64,000 nucleotides of DNA from Isoetes taiwanensis (lineage: Eukaryota; Streptophyta; Lycopodiopsida; Isoetales; Isoetaceae). Below, in pieces: positions 56,318 to 64,000 of this stretch. The notes under the pieces were generated by a model, which worked only from the letters and a program-made list of their open reading frames with translations, had not been told where the DNA came from and ran no database searches. The DNA is taken from assembly GCA_021234155.1 (NCBI GenBank), contig JAJEKV010000124.1:1755094-1819093 (forward strand), read 5' to 3'. Position 1 is the stretch's first letter. Each line of letters starts with the position of its first letter. The position numbers and the translations under genes were made by a program.

Positions 56318-57671
56318 CTAAAAATTTTCTGCCAGTTCAACAATCTGTAAAGCCATTACTCCAGTTAGATTATGGTTTTGGAAATAAACATTGAATGGTA
56401 TCCTATAAGAAAACTTTTGCAAAAGGCTGGCAATTAGAATCAGAATTTGGTTTACCGTAGATGGGTGTAGATGTTCTTTGAAAGCAGCCAAGTGGCCTGC
56501 AAACCTATGTTCAAACTTAGACGCATCTCCTGGATAACCTGTAAAAGTAAGTAAGCATGTCAGAAGTAAGAAGATGTTCCCAAGCAAATAAATATGGGTT
56601 TTCAAAGAACTAACATGTCAAACAAATAAATGCGAACTTTTAAAAAGCTGTAATGCTTGCTAGCTTCAGCTTTTCTAACTTCAATGGCATTTGAAACTTG
56701 AGTCAGGGTTCATCTTCTTTAACGGGCTCATCTCTTTTAATGTCATCTATATGCTTCCAGATACTCCTAGAACCCTTTTTGGCAAATCATTTGCCAAGGT
56801 CTTTTTCAAAATGAGCGCTTCACAATCTGTACATGTAACTGGAGTTGAAAAGAAAAACTAACCTTTGGAATGTGCTGCCATATCTAATACCTCGGAAGAA
56901 GGCCTTCAAAATCCTTCAGAAACAAAAATGTCGGGACATATTTCACTGACCAGCAGCTCCAAATCACCTGTTAATATAAATTAGGATGCTGATCTAAGAC
57001 TTTTAGCCCGTCCCCATAAAGCTTATTCCACTAGCTTGCAGTTATGACCTCCAACGGAAGATAAAAAAATAGAAATAGAAAAAGCAAGGACTGAACCGAT
57101 GCAGAGCACTGAACCTTCAGTTCTGGTTAGCAATGTGGGAGGTGCTGGATTCGATGCCTCTATTTTGCATTCAATTTGGTATGCTAGAACCATGATGACC
57201 ATAGCAAGATGCAGAATGCAGGCTGGTTCCATATATCTTTTAGTACTCGCTTTGCTTTTTGATATCACTGGTGTTTTATGATATGTCATAGAAAAGGGCT
57301 TTCCTTCTTACTTCAATCTGCATCCCCATAGCTGCAAGGATTCGAGCATTCTTATTTGCCTCTGTTAAAACCTGCATGATTTTATAGATATTTACTGGTG
57401 AAAAACATGTCATATTGATGACAAAGTGATTGATAGCTAAGATACAGACATTTTGATTTGTAACTTAGATGATGACAATGGAAACAACTCTCTCTTTCTG
57501 GCTAACAGATTCATATAAAGCAGCTGGTCGTGAACTTACTTGTTAAAAGTTTCAAAAGCTTAAACATAGAAGAATCTTACCGCAAAGTTTGCCAACCTCA
57601 TGTTTGAAAACTTCATGATTCATGTTTGAGGAGGAATTGATAATTTTGGCAGCCTGACGCTCCAGTGGAGG
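56318..57671 (-). pseudogene. Spliced gene remnant, minus strand, unrecognised
   Basis: Protein-like exons with GT-AG borders can be followed down the minus strand. They are: about 57,671-57,581 (PPLERQAAKIINSSSNMNHE, then VFKHEVGKLC); about 57,371-57,312 (EANKNARILAAMGMQIE, donor GTAAGA); 56,967-56,863 (DLELLVSEICPDIFVSEGF, then after a TGA RPSSEVLDMAAHSK, donor GTTAGT); 56,538-56,456 (GYPGDASKFEHRFAGHLAAF and KEHLHPST, donor GTAAAC); and 56,344-56,318 (IVELAENF and stop). The last three exons chain in phase. The step from MQIE does not, and one in-frame TGA is present, so the gene is either decayed or has an unseen exon. Helical, charged and without a membrane segment, it could be a cytoskeletal or complex subunit; I do not recognise it. 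Confidence 0.5.
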
Positions 57672-58110
57672 CCAGTTGGTGACAGAGTCTCACGTAATGC
57701 TCTTGCAGAAACCACTAAATTACCATATGAGAAGAGGAATATATAATGCAGCCAAGCTCCTTGAATCAGAAGTACCGGCAACCAGTTACAGAAATTCCCA
57801 CCCTGCACAAAACCACAGCAAAACAGAAAGGAGAAAGCAAGAGGCACACATGAAAGGGGCAGCAGATTCTGGAAAGGACATTCCCTTCGTAACCTTCCAG
57901 CATATGACAGCTTCGTAACCTTCCACCCTATAATGGGCTTCCTGAAAAAAGGCCTAGGAATTGGCCCGCTTAAGAGTAGATACCTTTAGATAGAGCCGAA
58001 TCAGAATTACCGGAGCTGGGGCCAGGTATTTACAAGATTTTCAGCTTGTAGTTGGGCGATTTGGGTGGGAAATCGATTCCTTTCCCAGAGCACAATCCCT
58101 GAAAAATTTT
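57672..58110. other. Probable 5' part of the spliced gene; exons uncertain
   Basis: The minus strand at 57,712-57,660 reads VSARALRETLSPTGLHW in the frame next to that of PPLERQAAK, suggesting that a small deletion or error between TGGCCTCCACTGG repeats breaks the exon. No convincing start codon was fixed. Confidence 0.3.
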
Positions 58111-58290
58111 GCTGCTTCATTCAACCGTGAAAAAGTTTGAAAATTTGCTGCTTCATTCAACCGTGAAAAAGTTTGCCATATCCAATATCCACTGTAACGG
58201 CACCTGTGTCGTCTCCTTCACAAAGTTCGATGGAGGGCACATCAAAGGAAGGCACCTGTGTCGTCTCCTTCACAAAGTTCGATGGAGGAG
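58109..58290. repeat. Two adjacent tandem duplications
   Basis: TGCTGCTTCATTCAACCGTG with AAAAAGTTTG occurs twice (about 58,108 and 58,147). GGCACCTGTGTCGTCTCCTT with CACAAAGTTCGATGGAG occurs twice (58,199 and 58,250). Both are near-perfect and therefore young. Confidence 0.85.
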
Positions 58291-58639
58291 AAGTTATTCT
58301 GTGACCCTTTCCATCTCCGTATCCAATTTTTAGGCGATTTTCTAATTTCCCTGGCCTTAGATTTGCGAAAGCATAGATCCGTTGGTGCAAAATAAGCCAC
58401 ATCATATTTTGATGACATGGAAATTACACGTGGATAGGCTAGAATTTGAGGAAAGGCTGTAGGCCCGGTAGGGCTGGTGTGCTAAAAACCCCAACACCAA
58501 AAACAAACAATGTAACTGTACAGTAGAACCCTACTACCGGGATGAAAAAACCCCCACTTGGGAGGAAAAACCCTAACAGTAGGCTCTCAAATACCATGCC
58601 CCCAAGAGCAAGTCCGACTACCAAATCTGCCGGGATGTA

Positions 58640-59720
58640 AGCTCCCAATCGCGCTTACCATAGGTGATGCGAGTAATCGATGTAGCGGTGTGTCGAGCAT
58701 CTAAGATCGCTGTGCACCGCTTTCGGACTGGGCATATCTTGGGCAATCCTTTGCGAGGGCATGGTGCTCATCCTCTATCACGTGCATCTCACAACACCGA
58801 CATATCCTCTCCTCCCCGGGATCCCGTGCCCGCCATTCACCCCCAAATGACTGTTTCAATTACGAGGTAATGGGAACCCGTCCTTATGGCGGCAATAGCT
58901 CTCCGTTTCTTCACAGAGATGTGTGCTTTCAAAATCACCGATGGGGTCCATGCTCAAAGGCCGGATTAATCGGCGTGATAGTGCTCGCCTTGGGCTTTGC
59001 AAGAGTAGAGGCATCCCACGGGTGGCGGCAGATAGCCCGCATCCAATTGCCCATTCTGCGATCGACCGCCAAAGGGTGCCACCATCCGCTGGTAATCCAT
59101 AGACCACCTCCTAAACCATCCCTTACGCTGCTCGTGCCATACCCTCTTGAGCGGCCGAGGGCCCCGTTAACAACACGGCTGTGGGGGCAAGCGATGCTCA
59201 TCCATCCCATCCACCTTATGGAAGCACGTAAGATGCTCCGCATAGCGATAGCGTATCGTCAAAGGCGAACCCCGCCTCATACAACAAAATCGTCTGATGC
59301 GGTGTCCTTCACTCCCAAGCTATATGTCAAGAAAGCTTTACGCACCCTTTCCAACCTATCCCACGTTTTTGCTAAATGCTTTGGGCCCCAAACCTCCACC
59401 CCATATAGCAAAGACCGGCGACCAAAGCCCTAAAGAGGTGTGCTCTCCTCGCCCGACCGCAGAGATCTATCCCGCAACACGCAGCGTTTTTACTCGCATA
59501 TAAAGCCTTCCGGCCTGACTTGGCTCTCCTCTCCACACACTCATCCCACAAAGATGTTAGTAGTGAAATCAATTCCCGGATACTTGAAGCTCAAGACCAT
59601 CTCCACTTCACATCCCCCCGTAATATAACTCCCGATAGGGTGTTGCGAGGACAGATCGTGAGAAGCTTAGTTTTGTGCAAGTTCATTTGTCATTCCCGTT
59701 GCCCCACGTAACCCACCGGG
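58640..59720 (-). pseudogene. LINE reverse-transcriptase C-terminal remnant
   Basis: On the minus strand, in order: MNLHKTKLLTIC (about 59,690), KALYASKNAACCGIDLCGRA then HLFRALVAGLCYMGWRFGAQ (59,520-59,375; RT thumb motif A..HLF.ALV...L.YG), a Trp-rich stretch (58,935-59,243), and near 58,800-58,720 a Cys/His cluster reading DEHHALAKDCPRYAQ, the zinc-knuckle-like end of plant L1 ORF2. All frames are broken. It is a different LINE lineage from that at 44.6 kb. Confidence 0.65.
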
Positions 59721-59826
59721 GCATCCAAATCTTCTTTGATAATGCATACAATAATAACTTGGTGAGTGTAAATTTTATTATGTATGGTGTGCGTCCCTTC
59801 ATGCGAAGTTGTTGGGGATGAGGGTT

Positions 59827-60278
59827 CGGCGTGGGATAGTTTTACCCTTGATTGGGGATCCGGAGGTGGTGATCCCGTTCTCCCGATCACCATCGAAAAG
59901 ATCCCGCCTCCCGGGATCACCACGATCCAACTATCCGCTTAATGGGTTCTTCTTGCCAGCTTTAGGGCTGATTTTTCGGCGGATTGAAGCTTCGATTTCT
60001 GGGCCGCTTTGATTCCTCCTTTGCTCCTACACCCCTCTCCGATCCAAAATTTTCATTCCGACCATCCTCGAATCCCGGCCCATTCGATTTGGTTGCGGAT
60101 CAAGGGAGAAAATCCCACACGAAATCTGCCCCATTTTTTCTTTCAAGGGCCAAAAAAAATGCGCAGTTACTGCGCAGTAAGGGGGATTCCGTCCTCCGGG
60201 ATCACACGTGGGGGGATCCCGTCCTCCGGGATCACACCTCCGGGATCCCCCAATCAAGGGTAAAACTATCCCATGCCG
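59827..60278. mobile_element. MITE with about 47-bp TIRs and 8-bp target duplication
   Basis: The left end CGGCGTGGGATAGTTTTACC and the complement of the right end CGGCATGGGATAGTTTTACC stay matched through CCTTGATTGGGG (one mismatch in 31) and more loosely on to GTGATCCCG. TGAGGGTT flanks both sides (59,819-59,826 and 60,279-60,286). The interior holds repeated CGTCCTCCGGGATCACAC units (60,192-60,246). An 8-bp duplication suits hAT or P-type elements. It has no coding capacity and lies about 350 bases upstream of receptor kinase copy 2. Confidence 0.85.
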
Positions 60279-60286
60279 TGAGGGTT

Positions 60287-60631
60287 CACCTTGTACATCC
60301 TTAATTAGAAGACCCTAGTGGAGACAATCCAGATTCCTCCCTCACAAAAAATACATAATGCATAGATCTAATTCAAGTTCCAACATTCCTTTGCCACGTT
60401 ATTCGGCGCCGCATGTCAACAATTAAGTTTAATGACCGATAAGTCAACAAGCTTATGACAACGATGTGACATATGCAGGGGCCATATACGGCTAGGAGCT
60501 GGCAGTTTTAATGCACAGCACAGTTTCCCTTTCGAGGACACTTCCAGCCGAATGCTTAACACACCGATGAAGATTTTTTGTATCTAAGTTAGTTTTCATT
60601 CCATACCCTTTCTCCAGTCGTTCTCTTCCAA
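60287..60631 (+). promoter_or_regulatory. Proximal upstream region of receptor kinase copy 2
   Basis: This 345-base non-coding stretch lies between the MITE and the start codon and should contain the promoter and 5' UTR. No strong TATA box was seen; TTTTTTGTATCTAAG at about 60,573 is the nearest candidate. The sequence just before the ATG is pyrimidine-rich (CCCTTTCTCCAGTCGTTCTC), typical of a plant leader. Confidence 0.4.
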
Positions 60632-63181
60632 ATGCATGATTCGAAAATGCAGTCTTCCTTGGTCCAGTCCCTTGTAATTTTTTCCTTGTCGGCAGTTCTA
60701 GTCAATGCAAAAAATTACAGCTTACCGCTGCAATGGACAACGAGAAATTCTGCAGATGTTTTGCCTGTGTATCAGGGATCTGAGGGGACATACAGGGTTC
60801 TCAGAACTGGAGCAGGAAAAAATGATGAAATGATGAGCGAAAATAAAACATTTTGTTTGGCATTCTATGAGTTCAACAACAGTCCTGGAAATTTCTACTT
60901 TTCTATAGTCTTTGGATGTAACAATGTTTCACACATTGGTGTTCCTATATGGATTGCTAATAGAGATAAGCCTGCCATGAATAATGCAACTCTGTTGATT
61001 GGCAAGATCTTTTCCAAATTTGTTCTCATCAACCCAAATAGTAACTCCATTTGGGAGTCTGCAACGCCTTTAGCCTATACAGATCTGACTGAATCTGGAA
61101 ACTGGATTATGTATAGCAACAACAGCCAAAGAATATGGCAGAGTTTTGATTTTCCTTCTGATGTGTTACTTCCAGGGCAGACACTAAGGTCCATGTTAGT
61201 TAGCAGATCAAATTTATCTACAGAGCAAGAGGGGTTCTATACTGCTGTTGTGGAAACCAACAGGTTAGCCTTCTATCTCAACATAACAGGCAAAGACGCA
61301 CAGCCTTATTATGTCAAATCCTATAGTTCAAATCAGTGCAAACAGCCTTCTATTGTGTACAAATCTAACATTGTTGAACTGGGTTTTGGTGGTTCTTCCA
61401 CCTGCAAACCAGTGAAGTTGTTGGAGATCCCTAGTTCTAACAGTTCATATGGGAATATGCAGTTTGTCAGATTAGAACCAGACGGTAACCTTGTTGTTCA
61501 TAAGCTGAACAAGCGCTCCATGGTCTGGGATGTATCCAAAATGTTTGAAGATCCATGCCAGCTTCCTATGGCATGTGGTCCATATGGACTCTGTCAAAAT
61601 AAAGGAGAATGCAAATGTCTTGTGGAAAATAATGTTACAGTGGAAGCAAATGCGAGCATGATAGTTTCTAGTGCAAAATGCAGAGCTCCAAACTCTGGAA
61701 CGGCGCCTTGTACAGAAAATACTGAACGAAACAACCATTTCGTTCCTACAGGTAACTACTTCTCTAATCCTTACTCACCTGGCATGATGGGATACAGTGT
61801 TGAGAATTGCCAGGAAATGTGCCTATCAAACTGCTCTTGCTCTGCATTTTTCTTCTCAGAAAGGGGATGCTTTCTTCTAGATGACATCCTTGGAGGCTTT
61901 GTAAATGATACAACCACACAGGGGTTTATCAAGTTCAGAAATGATGTGTTATTAACAGGAAGAATAGGGACAGGATCTTCAAATAAGGACCGAAAGACCA
62001 AGGCAATACTAGGGATTCTGATAACGGTTGCTGTAGGGTTGGCCATTATACTTCTAGTAATGCTAAAAGTTTTTGCACGCAAAACTGAAAAGAAGGTTGA
62101 AAACCAAGAGCTAGATAGCTGTCTGTCTGGACTGGATGGTTTACCACCAAGGTTTACATATCAAGAACTAGAGGTTGCAACAGATGGTTTCAGTAAGAAA
62201 CTTGGAACAGGGGGGTTTGGTTCTGTGTATGGTGGAGTGCTACCAAATGGGAAAAAAATTGCTGTGAAAAAACTAGAAGGAACAACACAAGGGGTGAGGC
62301 AATTTGTGGCAGAGGTTGCATCCATGGCTAACATAAACCATGTTAACATAGTACGACTATGTGGGTTTTGCATAGAAAACCATGACCAGATGCTGGTGTA
62401 TGATTTCATGCAGAATAGTTCGTTAGATCAGTGGCTTTTTGGAAATGAAGAGAAAGGAAAAATGCTAAGTTGGAGCCTTAGGAAAGAAATTGCCATAGGT
62501 ACAGCCAGAGGGTTAGCATACTTACATGAGGAATGCAGAGATGCCATTATTCATCTGGATGTGAAGCCTCAGAACATACTGCTGGATGAAAAAATGGTAC
62601 CTAAAGTGGCTGATTTCGGGATGGCAAAACAGGTGGACAGGGACGCCAGTCAGGTGGTGACATGTGTCAGGGGGACACCTGGCTATTTGGCGCCAGAATG
62701 GCTGATGCATTCTGTGGCTACAAAGAAATGTGACGTGTACAGCTTTGGGATGGTCCTTTTGGAGATGATAGGAGGTCGAAAAAATTTAGATGTGTTACAA
62801 ACAAATACAGAATTAGGTTGGTATTTTCCTGCTTGGGCAGTCAATGAGGTGAGAGAGGGCAGAACCATGGACATCATTGACCCCAAAATTAGGGCTTCTG
62901 TCCCCGAGCTTGAAGGCTCCAGATTCATCCACGTGGCTCTTTGGTGCATACAGGAAAATGCTTCCTCTAGGCCTTCTATGGAAGAGGTTGTTCAGATGCT
63001 TGAAGGTGTTAAAAGTGTCCAAAGACCTCCTCTCCAGTTCCATTTTGCAGTGCCAACTCAGACTATTGTCAACTTTACTGCCTCTGAATCCGGCTTTGGG
63101 ATGTCATTCATCAACACGGAGAGCGTGTCAATGGCGTATGTTAATCCTCCCAGCTTTGGAATGTCTAGCTTAGTCAGATGA
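60632..63181 (+). CDS. G-type lectin S-receptor-like Ser/Thr protein kinase (SD2-5-like), copy 2
   Basis: This is an intact 849-residue, intronless paralogue of the gene at 2755-5289, in the opposite orientation. A signal peptide spans about residues 1-26 (LVQSLVIFSLSAVLVNA). Then come the lectin domain (about 35-200; VPIWIANRDKPAMNN), the EGF-like Cys cluster (DPCQLPMACGPYGLCQNKGE, about 307-330), the PAN-like region (CQEMCLSNCSCSAFFFSERG, about 385-410) and the transmembrane helix (about 457-482; ILGILITVAVGLAIILLVML). The kinase has P-loop LGTGGFGSVY (about 523-532), Lys in IAVKKL (about 546), HLDVKPQN (Asp about 643), VADFGMAK (about 660) and GYLAPEW. It is non-RD, like copy 1. Both proteins share an unusual conserved C-terminal tail (MSFINTESVSMAY). 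The kinase and tail are more alike than the extracellular part, consistent with diverging ligand recognition. The start is set by the signal peptide. Confidence 0.94.
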   Translation: MHDSKMQSSLVQSLVIFSLSAVLVNAKNYSLPLQWTTRNSADVLPVYQGSEGTYRVLRTGAGKNDEMMSENKTFCLAFYEFNNSPGNFYFSIVFGCNNVSHIGVPIWIANRDKPAMNNATLLIGKIFSKFVLINPNSNSIWESATPLAYTDLTESGNWIMYSNNSQRIWQSFDFPSDVLLPGQTLRSMLVSRSNLSTEQEGFYTAVVETNRLAFYLNITGKDAQPYYVKSYSSNQCKQPSIVYKSNIVELGFGGSSTCKPVKLLEIPSSNSSYGNMQFVRLEPDGNLVVHKLNKRSMVWDVSKMFEDPCQLPMACGPYGLCQNKGECKCLVENNVTVEANASMIVSSAKCRAPNSGTAPCTENTERNNHFVPTGNYFSNPYSPGMMGYSVENCQEMCLSNCSCSAFFFSERGCFLLDDILGGFVNDTTTQGFIKFRNDVLLTGRIGTGSSNKDRKTKAILGILITVAVGLAIILLVMLKVFARKTEKKVENQELDSCLSGLDGLPPRFTYQELEVATDGFSKKLGTGGFGSVYGGVLPNGKKIAVKKLEGTTQGVRQFVAEVASMANINHVNIVRLCGFCIENHDQMLVYDFMQNSSLDQWLFGNEEKGKMLSWSLRKEIAIGTARGLAYLHEECRDAIIHLDVKPQNILLDEKMVPKVADFGMAKQVDRDASQVVTCVRGTPGYLAPEWLMHSVATKKCDVYSFGMVLLEMIGGRKNLDVLQTNTELGWYFPAWAVNEVREGRTMDIIDPKIRASVPELEGSRFIHVALWCIQENASSRPSMEEVVQMLEGVKSVQRPPLQFHFAVPTQTIVNFTASESGFGMSFINTESVSMAYVNPPSFGMSSLVR

Positions 63182-63719
63182 CTTGCTTCAAGAATCTTTT
63201 CTGGATACCCCATCATATATGTGAGCCTAAGTTGACACTTAATAGAGAGAGGTTTTGCTCTAGACTTAGTTGGTTGAGAGAATATATGGTGCTTTACACA
63301 CGCATGGCAAATGACACCATGGTTCTCTGGCATAACTTTTCAAAATATTCCCTAGTCCCATTAACCTTTTGCTTCATTCTAACGTTAATGGGACAATTTG
63401 AACTTTATTCTAGCATGTTCTCTAGGTTCAACAGGAATTGCTATAGTAAACACCATGCATGTTCCATTATCTTCCATTTTCCCTTCGATTGTTTTCTTTT
63501 AAGTTGCATTGGGAGTCGGTGTTTGTTATATCAAGATCGTTCTGCGCATCTCCATGGAAATATTGTAGATCTTTCCCTTAATTAAGATCATTGTAGTTTC
63601 TGCTCAAGCGGTCGTAAGATGGCCTATCGAGACGAGTCTGGTCACCTGTTCTACCAGTCAACTGGCCCAGTTTCATCCAAGCTTCATCCTGGTCATGGAT
63701 AGATCATCGGTTGGCATTG
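63182..63719. other. 3' flank of receptor kinase copy 2
   Basis: It contains the presumed 3' UTR. A 135-codon frame (63,178-63,585) overlaps it but has no family signature and is taken as chance. No canonical AATAAA was found close to the stop codon. Confidence 0.4.
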
Positions 63720-63960
63720 ATCATCGAATGATATCATCAGTCTCTATATGCCTTCAAATGCGCAGATCATCCATGGTTCGAGATCTAAATGATTGACATA
63801 GGTATAATACTTTCTTCTTCTTTTTCGTAATGGTTCTTTCAGTGGTCACTGAATGATATCATCAGTCTCTACATACTTTCAAATGCACAAACCATCCATG
63901 GTTCGAGATCTAAACGATTGTCATTGGTATAATATTTTCTCTTTGTAGTGGTTCTTTTTA
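63720..63960. repeat. Two-copy tandem repeat, about 120 bases
   Basis: GAATGATATCATCAGTCTCT ... CATCCATGGTTCGAGATCTA ... GGTATAATA occurs at 63,726-63,812 and again at 63,849-63,934 with moderate divergence. The tracts between are T/C-rich. Confidence 0.8.
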
Positions 63961-64000
63961 CTTCAATCAGTTCGGATAAGTGTGCTCCATCCCTATTGCA

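Noticed and set aside
63178-63585. 135-codon ORF after receptor kinase copy 2
   Set aside because: No family signature; overlaps the expected 3' UTR and has the look of a chance frame.

Overview
The window looks like nuclear DNA from a land plant with a large, repeat-rich genome. Evidence: two intact plant-type G-type lectin (S-domain) receptor kinases, plant LTR retroelements primed by initiator tRNA-Met (TGGTATCAGAGC on the minus strand), L1-type LINE fragments, a pentatricopeptide relic and many DNA transposons. I lean towards a fern or another non-flowering lineage because of the transposon content, but this is inference.

Layout. 1-2.7 kb: unrecognised small ORFs. 2755-5289 (-): intact intronless receptor kinase, 844 aa. 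5.7-9.6 kb: decayed DNA element with palindromic GGAAACCCTTCCGG arrays at both ends and a captured membrane-protein exon. 9.6-13.4 kb: diverged duplicated repeats. 13.4-18.1 kb: TRIM-type and other LTR retroelement remnants. 20.1-21.6 kb: two LINE-type 3' ends. 21.8-22.3 kb: small inverted element ending in (TTCTA)n. 22,275-38,569: a large DNA transposon with 23-bp TIRs, itself carrying a hAT-like MITE (25,745-26,348) and a complete second DNA transposon of the same lineage (28,108-37,117). 38.6-44.6 kb: a different element with about 17 copies of a perfect or near-perfect palindrome. 44.6-45.6 kb: LINE reverse transcriptase fragments. 46.0-51.6 kb: 0.7-kb tandem units with a repeated 128-143 aa ORF, split by a 3.8-kb segment. 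56.3-57.7 kb: remains of a spliced gene on the minus strand. 58.6-59.7 kb: LINE fragment. 59,827-60,278: MITE with 8-bp TSD. 60,632-63,181 (+): second intact receptor kinase, 849 aa, a paralogue in opposite orientation to the first.

The most notable system is the nested pair of DNA transposons. Their termini are related (GGGTGAAAGTATGC and GGGTGTAAATATGG). Both carry a decayed putative transposase of one family (motifs DFAENYS, WSDG, SHGKGEHDG) and, convergent to it, an FCP1/NIF-type phosphatase-like gene with an LD(L/I)NG motif, followed by a third unrelated gene. The inner copy sits in the outer copy's RING-finger gene with a 5-bp target duplication (CCTAA); removing it restores the RING reading frame exactly. 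The recurrence of an FCP1-like gene in two distinct, separately inserted elements suggests that it is a regular component of the transposon rather than an accidental capture.

All transposon genes show frameshifts or stops, from decay or from assembly indels; the two receptor kinases are clean. No rRNA, tRNA or CRISPR was recognised.
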